Assembly: GCA_027559495.1 (NCBI GenBank)
Contig: JAMXSV010000010.1
Span: 496,001 to 560,000, forward strand
From: Aurifilum marmelostoma
Lineage: Eukaryota > Ascomycota > Sordariomycetes > Diaporthales > Cryphonectriaceae
Reading direction: 5' to 3'
Length of the DNA: 64,000 bases
Positions within the stretch are counted from its first letter, which is position 1, and each line of letters opens with the position of its first letter. The notes beneath the pieces are model-generated. The model saw only the letters and a program-made list of their open reading frames with translations. It was not told where the DNA came from and did no database searches. Of the stretch, positions 48,919 to 62,000 are shown one piece after another. The translations under genes were made by a program, and so were the position numbers.

Positions 48919-51748
48919 TCATATGTGGCCCGCAGAGGTGGCATACTCGCCTCCATACATGGCCTCATCACTACTCCCGCTGCCGTCGCTCCCTTCGCCC
49001 TCGGGCGTGCGCGGGCTGTGCATGCCGCTGGGCACACCGCTTCCGCCGCTGGTATCGAGGTCCATACCTCCGCCGCCGTCGACACCGATGACGCCCAGCC
49101 CACCGCCGAGCCCGTAGCTCCCACCGAGGGCCAGCAAACTCGACCGCCTCGCGCCGGCCGATCCAGCCAGGCCCGTCATGGAGCCGGACCGGCTCATGGT
49201 GGGCTTCTCAGGCAGCTTCTTCAGCAGACCCGTCGAGATGTCGAGCATCCCCATGGCAAACTCTGTCAGGCCCTTGCCCTCGCCCGGTTTTGACGAGACG
49301 GACAGCGTCCACCTGTACTCGCCCAGCCGGCGGCGGTACCACTCGGCCTCCTCGCGCCCGGGGCTCGTCGCCCACAGCAGCGACCCAAAGGTGCCGATGA
49401 GCGCAAAGTTGGTCTTGGAGGCAAAGTACCAGAAGGCGCGCAGGTGCGACGGCGTGAGCCGGTTCACAAAGTCCATGGCCGAGATGAGACGCGCCTTGGC
49501 GGCGTTGCGGCAGATGTGCAGGACATAGCTGTCGCTGGCGGCGCTGCCCGACGGCGAGGCGGCGGCCACGGTGGGCGGGTCGTTGGGTGATGCCGGGGGC
49601 GGGTGCGTCGAGGCCAGCGACCGCACGATACGCCTGTGTAGGGTGATCTCGGTGGCGAAATAGCCGAGGTGCAGGTAGCCTATGCTGCTCAGGCGGGCCG
49701 GGTTGCTGGCGGAGCTGGAGGAGAGGGTCTGGTACGTCGAGTCCATGCGGATCGAGGCGGGCAGGGCGGCGTACCACTCCTTGAGCTTCAGCTGGATGGG
49801 TTTTGCCAGCGACAGGACGAGGTGCGTCCCCTGGGCGCCGGCGTTGGTGACGTTCTGCATGGCCTGCAGCGTGTAGAAGGTCTCGAGGATCTCGGCGAGG
49901 ATCTGGGACAGCTGGATCATCTGCATGAAGAGCACGCGGCCCTTCTCGATGTCCTGCTTGGCGTCAACATCGTCCTCGTCCCACTCGACGTCCGGGAAGT
50001 CGTTGCCGCCGAGCGGCAGCACGCCCCACTGGCTGCCAAAGATGTGCGAGGGCCGGCCGTGGACGAGGGCGCCCCACTTGTCCTGCATGTATAGGCCCCA
50101 GGCGAGTCGTTTCCGCAGCCCCTTCTCCCAGAGGGGGATCTTCCAGTTGGAGCAGTCGAGGTGCAGGCCCAGCTCCTGGGCGATGGCGATCAGCTGGGCC
50201 GTGGGCGCCCACTGGTCGCCCTCGGGCCTCTGGGAGAGCAGCAGTCCGGCCTGCACGGTGGACAGCTTCGGCCTGTACATGGCGTCGGGCAGGGTGGTGC
50301 GGACCAGCCTCTCGAGGTCCCTGACGTTGGGCCGCAGCTGCGAGGACAGGTCGTCGTCCTGGTCCCACCAGTTGATGGCCAGGATGTACATGGCGGCCAG
50401 CAGGGGCGGGGAGAACTCCCTGGGCGAGCGCTCGTACTTTTCATAAAAGACGTTCTTCTGGATGATGGGGAAGGCCGGGTGGACGATGCGGAAGTAGAGG
50501 TCTATAAGGCTGCGGCCGTGAGGGGCAACGATGCTCTCGATCTCGTCGACATCCTCGAGGATGTGCTCATAGCCGATGGTGTTCTGGTCCGGCAGGAGGA
50601 GGAAGGTGTCATGCTCGCTGACCTTGCGGAGGACCCCGCGTGACAGGAGGCTCTCGTCGTGGGGGTCAAAGGTGGAGAGGTTGATCAGGGAGGGCTCAAA
50701 GTCGGTCGTGGGCCCGATGTACTGACTATAGCGGTCATCCTGCAGGCCCAACGTCCTCTTCAGCAGGGTCGGCCCGCCAAAGTTGGCCATCTCCTCGATG
50801 AACGAACTGCTTGCGGCGGTGCTGGACAGGCTGGACTGGTGTTGTCGCCCACCCCTGATGTTGTTATCAAGCCCTGGAGACCTATTATATAGTATGACCA
50901 ATCAGATTCAAAACCTTTCGAAAGAGAAACTCTTTGTCTCGCACGAAGGGTAGTGCTGGGTGGGGAAAACGGGAGATAGGTGGTGGGTGGGCCGAGGGGG
51001 GGGGGGGCACAAAAAGAGAAGAATCCTGGCAGCGGCGCCGTCGACTTTTTTTTTTTTTCTTTCCTCAACGATAAGGTTTCGTGGTGGTGTACGCAAGCGG
51101 CCCGAGGAAAGCCAAGCACGGAGATCGTTTTGGGAAAAGAGGGTATGTGTCTGTGTCTGTGTCTGTGTGTTTTTTTTTCTGATCTGGTCATGGTGGTGGT
51201 GGAGGAGGAGGTGGAGGTGGAGGTGGATGGAGGTTTGTGGGAAATGGTGGTAAACAAGGGCGGTAGTAGGAGTTGGTGGCTGGGATGGGAGGATTGGGGG
51301 AAAGAGCAACGGAGATTAGTCAAAAAGGAAGAAAGAAAGAAAAAAAAAGGCAGTCGCGCCTCACCCTCGTTTGCTCAGGCTCTCGCTGTAGTCACCACCG
51401 TGCAGTTTCCTCTTGCGCGGAGGCGGGCTGCCGACCAGCGAACACTCGGTTCCGCGGGCTCTGCAGGCAATACAGGCGTCGTCGTCATCGCTCATGACGC
51501 ACTTGTTGCGGCGTTGTTGGCAGGCCTCGCAGGGCCAGGCCGGAAAACCTGTCGAGGGGGGACCCGACCGAGTCTGGCGTGTCGAAACCGCTGCTCTGGT
51601 GGTGGTGGTGGTGGTGGGGGTGCTGGTGGTGGAAACTGCCCGGGTAGGCGTCTGGATTGGTGCCTCCTTGGCGGTTTGGGGTGAAGCGAGAGGGTCTGGG
51701 CGCGATAGCAATGGGTGCCGACCTGGATATGGCGCTTGGTATCGACAT
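48919..51748 (-). CDS. Zn2Cys6 fungal transcription factor; one-base frameshift before the zinc cluster
   Basis: Exon 1 is 51748-51365, exon 2 50881-48919. After removing one base from the G6 run at 51556-51561 the protein has 781 aa. N-terminus: MSIPSAISRSAP, Pro/His-rich. The binuclear cluster is PCEACQQRRNKC with CIACRARGTEC, then basic PPPRKRK. A 483-bp intron (GTGAGG to AATAG, with a G12 run) follows SKRG, separating DNA-binding and regulatory parts. Exon 2 carries the fungal_trans domain: APHGRSLIDLYFRIVHPAFPI, SPPLLAAMYILAINWW, AQELGLHLDCSNWKIPLWEK and KRLAWGLYMQDKWGALVHGRP. The tail is Gly/Ser rich. The layout recalls the TamA/Dal81 group of nitrogen-related coactivators, but I cannot confirm this. 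The first ATG in frame is 51748; codons upstream lack an ATG. Confidence 0.82.
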
Positions 51749-51982
51749 CTTGACCAAGGATGGTGTGGAAAGCCGGCGTGGATGACGGTGATGATGATGC
51801 TGATAATAAGGATAATTATAAGACACAGCAGCAGTAGCAGGAGGAGGAGGCACACCACAGTGCGTCACGGCCAGCCTGGACCCAGGCTGGGGCCGGGATT
51901 AATGGTGTGGGTGTGTGTGAGAGGAAGAGATAGAGAGAGGAGACCGCAGTGTATGGCCGAGATCCAGCAACGGGTCCAGCCA

Positions 51983-52018
<36 letters not shown>
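51983..52018. repeat. (CT)12(GT)6 compound microsatellite
   Basis: Perfect CT repeat passing directly into GT repeat, about 240 bp upstream of the Zn2Cys6 start codon. Confidence 0.95.
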
Positions 52019-54723
52019 ATATCTGATATCGTATTGCTGGGTTGTTGGCCGGAGGTACCGAGTATCAGATGGCAAGCTCTCTTCCGGGATCCTGCCGCCA
52101 CACTGCTGATATTCCTGGATAGGATCTTCAGAGATCTGTTTCTGGTGGTGGATTGTCACTTGGGTGATGCAGCTCCCCCCAAGACCAGACCACCTTAGGC
52201 AGTTGTATGACAGGGTCCTGCGAGATAGGACAGCCGGGGAGATGTTGGTGACCACACAGTGTCTAGCTCCTGCCCATCGGCACGATCACCTCGTCGCCAG
52301 GAAAGATATTCTATATCGGAATCTCAGGCCGGCTGATAAGGGACTTTGGGGTGCAACTCCCAAGGTATGTGAGCGAGGAGGGAGAAAAAAGCCCAGGTCC
52401 AAAGGGTATAGGCTGAAATTTGCATCTGAGCCCCAGCCCAGGCTGGCTTGTCGACCTTCTGGAAGGGTTGCTGCCGGGGGGGGTGGTGCAAGGGGTCTCG
52501 CTGCTGCAGACTCGATCCGACCGAAAGATAGACGAGAGATGTCTGCGCACGACAATAGCTTGGCACTGTCCTCTTTCCTCCAGTACAGACCGTGTAGTGG
52601 ATGTGGTACAGGAGCAAGTCTGGTTCGTGGCTTGAATCTAGATTACCGTCTTGTCCAGGGGAGGGGAGGTGACAAGAAAAAAAAAAAGAGAGGTCGCGTG
52701 GTGAGCCGTTGAATGGAGGAGACAGGCCACACACACCTCTTGGCCTTATCGGACGGGCAAGGTTCTTTTTCGAGACGTTACGCCTGGGATGATTTGCCAG
52801 AAGCAGAAAAGACAGTCTCGACTATTCCCGGCCTATGTCAAACGGAGGGGAAGGAGAGCGAAGGGCGGGAAGCGAGATCTCTTGGCTAGGGATGTTTTAG
52901 GTGACGATCGAAACCAGGATGAGATAAGCCTGGCTTATCTGTGTCATTTGTATTGGTTTTACTTGTGTCAAAGCCAGGTCTCTTTCCCAGACTTGGCGGT
53001 TCGTGGTGGGTGACGATGATGGTGTGAGATTTGCTTTCCTTCTTTTTTTCTCCCTTTCTCTCTCCTTCTACTGTATGGGTTTCTTTAGAATCCGAATCTC
53101 GGCGTGGCATCGACGAAAGAAAGAAAAAAGGAAAGCAAAAGACGGGAGCTGGCTCATGGAAGATAAGAAATCCGGGTCGGGGCTTCGTCTTTACATACTC
53201 TGTCAGGGCGCGTGCGGAGTCAAATCCAGGACAAGACACCGGTCTGGATGTTTTGGGTAAGTGATGGTAGCTTCTGTGGCTTGTGATGCTTGTGATGGCT
53301 TGGCCCTGGTGGGAAAAAGGATAAGAAGAAAAAAGAACAAACCAGGAAGATACAGTGGCAATAAGAGAAAAGGAAGGGGGGGGGAAAAAGAGGATGCAAG
53401 AGTGATGTTTAGTCACATAAGTCGCACGAGGAATATTCTATGGAGATTGGTCATTGCCTCCATCTGTCGCTATCCTCTCTCTCTCTCTTTTTTTTTCTTT
53501 CTCTCTTCTGGCTACGTAGTGTGTAGTAGGAGGACAAGTAGGAAAGAGTAGAAGGAAGAGAGATCAGAGCAAACCCATGTCATGAGCCATGTGCTGTTGT
53601 TGCCGGGGCCCCGCCAAATTTTTAAGGTACCCCCCTGCAGAGACCATAACCGGTATATCCATTCGATATTAATTCCCAGAGACTTTCGTCATTGGCATCA
53701 CTGGCATTGGACGGGACCGGCTGGCGGGCCATGGACGAAGCCGGGAAAGATGGGTGAAATGTTTCGAGTCGGTTGGCCCGAAGCTGGCGAACAAGGACTG
53801 GTGGTGTTGCGGATGCGCGCGCTGGCTGGGTTAGGGGGGGAGACGAGAGATAAAGGGTACCAAAATCATGACCTTATCATTGTCGACAATTAAAACACAA
53901 AATGTATAATGGCAATTGGAGGGGAGTTTAATGGGTTTAGGCTGGCACCGCCGGATCCTCCATGTCGTAATCAGGGCCTTGTACAGCCAAAGTCCTCTGT
54001 ACATGAGCCCGCCCTCGAGACCCTAACGCGGAGTACTCCGGATCCCCCCAGTGCTGCAGCCCACCGCGTACCGAGAACGGATGAGGCTGAAAGTCAATCT
54101 TGAGGTAATGCAGCGGGCACATGACAGGTAGAGAATACCAAGAAGTGGTGTTCCCTCCCCAGGAGTACTTGGGCCACGAGCGATTGTGGACGAGAAGATG
54201 CCGGAAAGAGAGGGCTATTAGGTAAAATAAAGGCCCAGTGCCGGGTTGTTGCGGCTGGGGGTGAATACATGTAACGTAATGACTTGTCCAGGGCCCCGGA
54301 GCCGTTCCAGCTGGGACGCCGACCAATGTGCTGCTTTGTGTTTGAGCTGCTTGGTCAAACTCAATTTCGATCTCTGCTTTTTTTCTTTCTTTTTTTTTTT
54401 TTGGTCCTACCCTGCTGTTTCAATCTTCATCATATGACCTTAGGGAGGGGGGTGGGGAAAAGAGGAGGAAGAAAAAAAAAGATCATCGCCCATAGGGTCT
54501 GTGGACGATCTGCCTCGTCCAAGACATGGTCACCAAGTCTCTGTTGCGCTACAGTCATTAATCAACTGCCATTCATGACACGTTGGTTTCACGTCATGGC
54601 AGCCGGACCTGATTCAGGACTGCCTGGCCTGATTAACTGACACGGTAATCAATACCCATCATTTAATCACTATCTATCTAAGTACCTAGGTGCCTAGGCA
54701 CTCTCGGGAAGGGTCTCCCCCAT

Positions 54724-54736
54724 CCCCCCCCCCCCC
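54724..54736. repeat. C13 homopolymer
   Basis: Uninterrupted C run in non-coding sequence. Confidence 0.9.
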
Positions 54737-55440
54737 TCCTGGGACGACGACGTTGAACTTCCCCAAGGGTCCACTTGCACATATTTCCGAGCAGTGAGTA
54801 TCTTCCCGGCCGAGGAAAAAAAAAAAAAAAGGTCCCAAATGTCGACATGGCCGCATGCAAATCATACATCACATAGTAGTAGCGCCCTCCGCATCGTGTA
54901 TCCACCCACAGATCCATCACAAACTTGATCAGTGCTTTGACGTGTCACTGCCAAGGGCACAATGAGGTCCGAGACCGCAGGGCGCTGGGCAGAGCCACTG
55001 GCAAATTCATCGTTGACGGAAAGCCCAGACCCTTGTGCCCGGTACGAAGCGGGAATGACTGGCGCAGGTGCTGTATGTGATCGTAGGGACAGACAGAGAC
55101 AAAGGAAGAATGTGACGAGAGAAGAGCAACTGTCATGCATACATGCCCTGTGCAAAACTCGAGAAAGACCCGGAGATAAACAATGCTAAACTTTACGCGA
55201 CGTGGGAACGAACAGTTGCCCCCCACGCCGGACGGCAGTCGCGTGCCATACAACATACCTCACTGTGCATATCTAGCCACCCTCCCTCCCTTTCCCCAGC
55301 CCTTCTGCAGGTGTCACGAGATCGAATCGACTATCCACAGATTTTGTGGGAATGAACCGCAAAATACTCAAAAACCCTAGAGGACAACGCACACACAAAA
55401 CGAAATGGTAGGCTCGCATTCTGGCTCGCACGTTTAATAA

Positions 55441-55453
55441 GGGGGGGGGGGGG
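55441..55453. repeat. G13 homopolymer
   Basis: Uninterrupted G run in non-coding sequence. Confidence 0.9.
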
Positions 55454-56573
55454 ACATATGTTGACATTTGTCGGGCAGAGATCACCCGAGCCGGCATTTG
55501 GAATACACACTACAAAATGTCTCCAGTAGACAAGCCTGAAAATCCAGAAAACACCTGTCTCATGAATTTCACATCATCTTCATATTCGGTGCTGATGACC
55601 AAAAAAATATCAAAGGGTCAAGCATGGGGAGAGTAGAGAAAGGAAGGGCTGCTAGCAGACAAGTTTTACCCCTCCAGCGCCAGGGCCACCACGATCTGAA
55701 CCTGGGGACCCCAACCCCGCCAAGCCTCAGCGGTGCGGCCCGAAGATCGCATTGTCGACCCTATCTGCTCTCTCACTCTCACTTCACTCTTTTGCACTGA
55801 CGGACCGCCCTGGGCCACACATCAACAGGATTGTGATAGCTCTGCTCACTCGTGCGGCCATCTCCGGGTGCACCCCCCTCCCCCCTTTCCCCTTCGAGTG
55901 CAACATTCTCGGGTGTCACAGCATGAAAGGGGATAGAAATCTCCTGATGCTGATGCGTGGCTTGCAGACAAGAAGCCCGCACACCCCCTCCCCCCCATCG
56001 GGCCGCCGCACTTCCATCTCGCCGACCTCCTCCCCTCTCGAGTTTAAATGAGACCACGCAGTGTTACATACATCCTCACCGGCCCATCAGCAAAGCTTCC
56101 CAAGATGGCCCTAGTATTCCTATGCATCATCTAGCATAGTGACGCCAAGCCACGAAGCCCTCCTCCTCTGTGTACTGGGTATCAATTACGGTCTTGTCAT
56201 GGAGGGGTTGACACCTGAGCATGTCGAGAGCTGAGCTGACGGTCGCGATCCCATGTCATACTGCAGTGTTGGAAGCTTGGCATGGCTTAAGGGTACTACT
56301 CGAGTCCGCCAATCGCAGTGCTGTTTCTGACGTGTTTGCTGCTGCCACGGAGCTGCCGTCTGCTAGCTTGAAACTCTCGCACGGAGACCTCGACTTGTTT
56401 ATTCGCTCGGGCAAGGATGACGAGACAGTCTGTGGAACAACCCAAGTTGTGGCTTTGTGCACAAGGTGATATGTCATTGTCACTGAAACTGTCAAGCCTA
56501 GGGGACGCGGCGCCTGGGGCGAGATATTCGGCACTAATTATACCAAAGCCGACAAGCCTTTCACCTTCCAGCT

Positions 56574-58110
56574 TTAGTACGAGCACCGTCCACAGTATCC
56601 GCAGCCATCTGCTGTACAAGCAGTGAAGTCGGCCTTGAACATGCCATCGTCCCGATCATCCTCCTCGGCAAGACCGTCTGCTTCAAGATCAATGAGATCA
56701 GAATCAGCGTTTCCTAAGCCAGGCTCTCCCTCCCTCACCCACAATGCCCGGACTCGCTGAGACAGCGCATGCCCGGCGTCCGGAAGCTGCTCGCGTATCT
56801 CAAGAATTCCCACAGCGTCATGACGAAGCTCCAGCTTGGAATCAGGTCTTGTCCTCACCACGGCCATGACGTGATGCAGCAGGGCTGCCAGCCGGGAGAG
56901 GACGTCGACGTTTTCATTTTCCCAGTCTCTGATGTCCTTCCGGGCATCTTTGATGATGATGTCCTTTTCCTCGAAAAATCCCCAGGTGTGGTATGCGAGG
57001 AGGAATTTAGGCACTTGAGTCGCCCACAGCCTGGGTAGAAAACTTTTGAACGTGTCCTCAGTGGAGTCGGCTTCCTTTCGCTTGGTGGATCGCGTCTTGA
57101 GCTCAAAGAAGCTGTCCTGGCTGATGAGACGACCTGCTCGGATCACGTTGAGAGCTCCCTTGTAGTCTGCGGGCGGCCTCGCAGTCACTCGGCCTCCCGA
57201 AAAGGTAGCAAATATGTCTTCAGCCGTTTCCCCGACACTCACAGCCGCTGAGCCGGTGCGGTCTGAGAGGCTGTCCGTGCTCTCCTTGTCTTTGTCGACC
57301 ATATAACCATCGCTCTCGAACCGGACCAGACATCGCAGCCCTCCAAAGCGGTAAGACAATAGCCGCTGATGTGAGGTTGACCCCTTGACCTCGCAGTCCC
57401 AGGTGGTGTAGGCCTCGGGAAATGAATGGCCGTACCCTTTGACCTCGGGTATCAGCTCTCGAGGTGTGTTCTCACGCCGGATGAAGAAGACCGTGCCGCC
57501 AACGAGCTCGACAAGTACACGGAATTTCTTGTCCTCCTCCCCAAGGAACCGCAGGAGGTTGACAAGAGTGCTGCTACAGGCGACAACGTCCATCTCCCGT
57601 GCTGCGTCCGGGTCCATTGTCAGGGCAGCGACGACAGCAGGCTCGATCGGGTGTATGGGGAAATTGGCCGCGTTACGATCTCGAAAGTACTCGGAGCTGT
57701 CGGGCTTGAGCTGTCGGGCTTGGGCAGGGGGTGCCCATCTGGGCGGTTTCCCTGCAGTGATTTCGCTCAGTATCAGGTGCTGACCCCATGTCTGCCTGTT
57801 CTCCTTGTGCAAAGGCCTCACCTGGAACGATGATGGTAGCTTCTCTTCGGTCAAGCCAATTGTAAGACGCCATCGCCTTGCAGTCGGTGATGGCGGAGCT
57901 CGTCTCGTAGCGCTGCGCAGCTTGGTCGAGATCAAGCTTGCTCACGGAGTAGAGCAGACGACCTAGAGATGGCTCTGGACTGCTGGTATAGGGTATGCTC
58001 GACCTGGAAGTTCTGAAACTCCTGGTATTCCTGCTGAAGGAAGTAGATATTCTGTCACCTCTGGAACGGGCAGCGTCGCGCTCAACATGAGCTTCCCTTG
58101 GAATCCACAT
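56574..58110 (-). CDS. Conserved fungal protein of unknown function (often misnamed geranylgeranyl pyrophosphate synthetase), Cys-rich tail
   Basis: Exons 58110-57822 and 57751-56574 give 488 aa. The 70-bp intron (GTGAGG, CTGAGC branch, GCAG) joins TIIVPG to KPPRWAPP, restoring the family block ASYNWLDRR...TIIVPGKPPRWAP, followed by YFRDRNAANFP, PIEPAVVAAL and VELVGGTVFFIRRE, GFGHSFPEAYTTW-like GYGHSFPEAYTTWD and GSTSHQRLLSYRFGGL. It ends with DFTACTADGCGYCGRCSY, a Cys cluster that could bind a metal. Proteins like this carry the label geranylgeranyl pyrophosphate synthetase in fungal genomes, but no prenyltransferase fold or paired Asp-rich motifs are visible; DDRDD occurs only in the acidic tail. 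Function unknown. Start uncertain: ATG 58110 is chosen, ATG 58434 is in frame upstream. It is divergent from the helicase gene. Confidence 0.78.
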
Positions 58111-59080
58111 CCTGTAGCGTTTCGCGATGCCCGAATACAAAAATGAAATTGACAAATCGATGATGCAAATCCTTAGTTGGTGTTGCGATGCTGTGTCGGG
58201 ACTTTGAGTTGCAATGTCGGGGGGAATCAAAGAGTAAGTATAATAAATTAGTGAAGGAACATCCTCTGGCCGTACCTTCCACTGTACCTGCACCACTCCA
58301 ACCGAGCCTGCACCGTTGAGCGCTGCAGCCTGCTGGCACACGAAATCCATCTCGTCATAGCAATCAAGGTATGTAGCAACGACCATCAAGACAAAGCAAG
58401 CTTGCGCCTCGTGTATGCGGGAGGCTGCTAACATACCAATGTCGTGTTGACCTCCCGTTCGCTGGCCAAAGTATGTGGCTGTCTCAATTCATGCAGGAGG
58501 CCTACCACGCAACCAACGAATGACAGCTCATCCTTTCGCCGCCGGGATTCTGCCCAGCCAACAGACGCATGACACAGCATCTTCAAAGTGCAGCTTTATG
58601 CGCCAGATAAAGCGAGCTGATTGGGGCTCAGACATTCAACGTGCAGGTGTTGGACGATATTATTTTGCATTTCCCTGGTCCTGACCAGAATACATACCAC
58701 AGAGCCACCCGACCAACTTCGACTTCTCAACCTGGACGACTTATATCAGAAACCCACCCTTCGTCTACTTTCCCAGGGACCTTGTCTGTTTCTCCCTAAA
58801 TTTCTCGGTCCCAACATTCTCCATCATTGGAAAAACAGGTTGATTGATCCACTGCATGCTGGTTGGGCGCTGGACAAGGTTGACTGACATTAAGCAACCG
58901 ACGCATGTCCGGCCCACGCCAGCAGGACGATTGATCGCCTCAAGTAATTACTCCGAGGCTTCTGCTCAATTACTTTCTTGAAGATTTCCGAGACAATAAT
59001 CCTCATTTGTCTCCAATCTTTGACCTCAAATATTTCATCTTCACAAAGAACCCACGATATACTCAACAACCACTTTCGAG
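58111..59080. promoter_or_regulatory. Divergent intergenic region between the Cys-tailed protein and the helicase-AAA gene
   Basis: 970 bp between two divergent start codons, so both promoters lie here. No TATA box or repeat stands out. In-frame codons from 58434 to 58110 may be leader or extra coding sequence of the minus-strand gene. Confidence 0.5.
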
Positions 59081-62000
59081 ATGACCTTGCAGACAATGGA
59101 GACTGGCGACAGAGCTGCGCGCCTGGCCGGGCTACTACGCAAGATTTTGAACGGCAACCGGAAGATACAATCTGCCAATGACGCCAAGCTATTCTTCGAA
59201 GCCGTTCGGTGTCAGCCCAAGCCAAGTACGTGCGTCGAAAGTATCGTCGCCGCCAAACAGGGCATTGAGGCGCTCCAGCTGTCTGTCAGGGTGGACCTCA
59301 GTCCTGCCTTCATCAAGTCTCAGACGCTCCAATTCATTGGCTACCTGGCTGATGACCAGCTGAAACTTCTTGCCGATGGTCAGATCCTCCAGATGGTCCT
59401 GAAAGCCATCGTCAAGCCACCCACGCTGTGGGGTGCTCTTCTCGGTCTCGCCAGTGCTGGCATGCTGGTGGATGAGCAGCTCCAAGTCTTCTCGTGGCTC
59501 TGCCTCGAGCTCCTATCCTTGCCAAGATCTGCCGACGTCGAAGTTCAGGGCGATATCGAGACTGTTGTGCAGCGTGTCAAGCTCGTCGAGGCGTCATGCC
59601 CCGAGACTCGGCGGCTGGGTTACAAGATCCAGAATCTTTTACAGCTTCGGAAGACTCCCGCCGTCAAAGCAGGAGACTCGTATGCTCCTGGTGGAAGACA
59701 TGACAACGACTTTGAGAACTTTCGGAACATCGCCGTTTATCCTACAACAGACGAGTTCCTGTCCACTGAGACGCCATTCTATCGACGAGCCAAAGACGTC
59801 TTCGACGAGGACATGACACAGCGACCTGCCATTCATCTGGATAATCTGTTCCGCCTGACCCGTGAGGACCTCCTAGGAGAACTACGAAATGATTGGCAGA
59901 ATGCCCAGGTTCGGAATCGAGGCCAGCGGTCTGCATTGACGCTGCGCAAGCTATGGCCAGTAGGTCTAGACCTCGGCGATGACAAGAACCGTAAGAAGAC
60001 ATCCTTGGCCATCAGCTGCAGGGCTGGGCTGGAGAGGTTGGGGAACTTGAGGCCGGAGCATCGCAAAGCGTGGCTCAATGACAATAAGAACTTTCTTCGC
60101 CACCAGGCCTTTGGGGCCCTGCACCAAGAAAAAGAAATATTCGGATTCGCATTTGTCGACCGAAACGTGGATGGTCTGATCCTGTCTCCGCCAGTCATCA
60201 TACTGCAGTTTACGGATAACAATGCGTTCAAAAAGGCACTAATGGCCCTGAAGACCATGGACGCCGTCGCGTTCACTTTGGTCGACACTCCTGTCTTCGC
60301 ATATGAACCCATCCTGGAACGACTGAAGGATATGACGGAAATTCCTCTACAAGACAAGCTCCTGGATCCCGCAGATGCCGTCGACGACTTCATTCCGTGC
60401 CCGCAGATGCAACTCATCACACAACAATTCTCGTCTGCCAAGCCTGTAGCCATTCACGTCCAGAATCAATCTGTACAAAAGACATTTGTCCTGGACCCTT
60501 CGCAGCAGCAGTCTCTGCACAATGCACTGGCATCCAAGGTCTCGGTAATCCAGGGGCCCCCAGGCACTGGTAAATCGTTCATCGGAGCCCTTGCGGTGCA
60601 TTACATCCTGCAGCATACTAAATCTAAGATTCTTGTGATTACATACACCAACCATGCTCTGGATCAGTTCCTGGAAGACCTCATGGACCTCGGTATTGCG
60701 CCCGATCTCATGGTTCGTCTCGGTTCCAAATCCACAGACAGAACATCACCCTTGCTCGTGTCTTCTCAGCGCTCTCAATACCGTCGCAGCACCGAGTCAT
60801 GGGCAGTCATTGATAATCTGAAGAGGGATGCGGCCGAGCACAGCGACGGGCTCAAAGACGCGTTCATCAGGTACCTGCGGGCTAGGCCATCATTTGAGGA
60901 CATTCAGGATCACCTCGAGTTCTCCGAGGATGGGGAGAGATTCTTCAATGCCTTCATCGTCCCCACTGAGGAGGGCGGCTTCCAGAAGATGGGCAAGAAA
61001 GGGAAGGTCAAAGCTGATTACCTTTTTAGGTCCTGGGAGGAGGGAAATGGGCCCGGTGTCTTCAGAGAACACGCATTGAGCCTTCACGGGGACGTCTGGG
61101 CTCTGAAACCTGCCGAGCGCAGGAAGCTGATCGACAGATGGTTTGCAGCCATGCTCTTGGACAAGGTCGAACGAGTCCAAACTCTTGCAAGACACTTCGA
61201 CCTCACGCAGGATCAGTTGGATATCCAGTTTAGCGAGTCCAGGGCTCAGATCTTGCGAGAGAAGCGCATTATCGGCTGTACTACGACAGCCGCTGCGAAA
61301 TACACAACGCTGCTGAACGCTGCGCAGAGGGACGTCGTGGTCGTCGAAGAGGCCGGTGAGATTCAAGAAGCCCATGTGCACACTGCCCAGACAGCCTCGG
61401 TCAAACAGCTCATGCTGATTGGTGACCACAAACAACTCCGTCCCAAGATCAACAACTACAGCTTGACCGTCGAGAAAGGCGATGGCTACGACCTCAATCG
61501 GTCCCTCTTCGAGAGACTGATCCTCCAGGGTCATCCTTATACGAGCTTGCAGAAACAGCATCGTATGCATCCGGATATTTCAGTACTTGTGAGAGAGCTC
61601 ACATATCCGGAACTTGAAGATGGCCCGAAGACAGAAAGTCGCGAGCCGCTTCGTGGCCTCCAGGATCGTGTCACTTTCATCAACCACAGCCACCCCGAAG
61701 AACAGAATGAAAAGCTTGCGGATCGACGAGACCAAGGTGCGAAATCAAGCAAGGAGAACATCTTTGAGGCCAAGATGATCCTGAAGACGGTGCGCTATCT
61801 CGCGCAGCAGGGCTACGGGACGAAGAGCATGGTTGTCCTGACGCCATACCTGGGCCAGCTGAGGCTTATCAGAGACATGCTTAAGGACGACGTTGATCCC
61901 TTGCTGAGTGATCTCGACTCGCACGAGCTCATCCGGGCGGGCCTGCTAACCCAGGCAGCCGCCAGAGTCGACAAGGCACCATTGCGTATATCTACTATTG

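Larger units (their letters stand above)
51749..56573. other. Gene-poor region upstream of the Zn2Cys6 gene
   Basis: 4.8 kb with no supported gene, many purine or pyrimidine tracts and the microsatellites listed separately. The first kilobase is presumably promoter and leader of the transcription factor; long upstream regions are common for fungal regulators. Confidence 0.5.
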
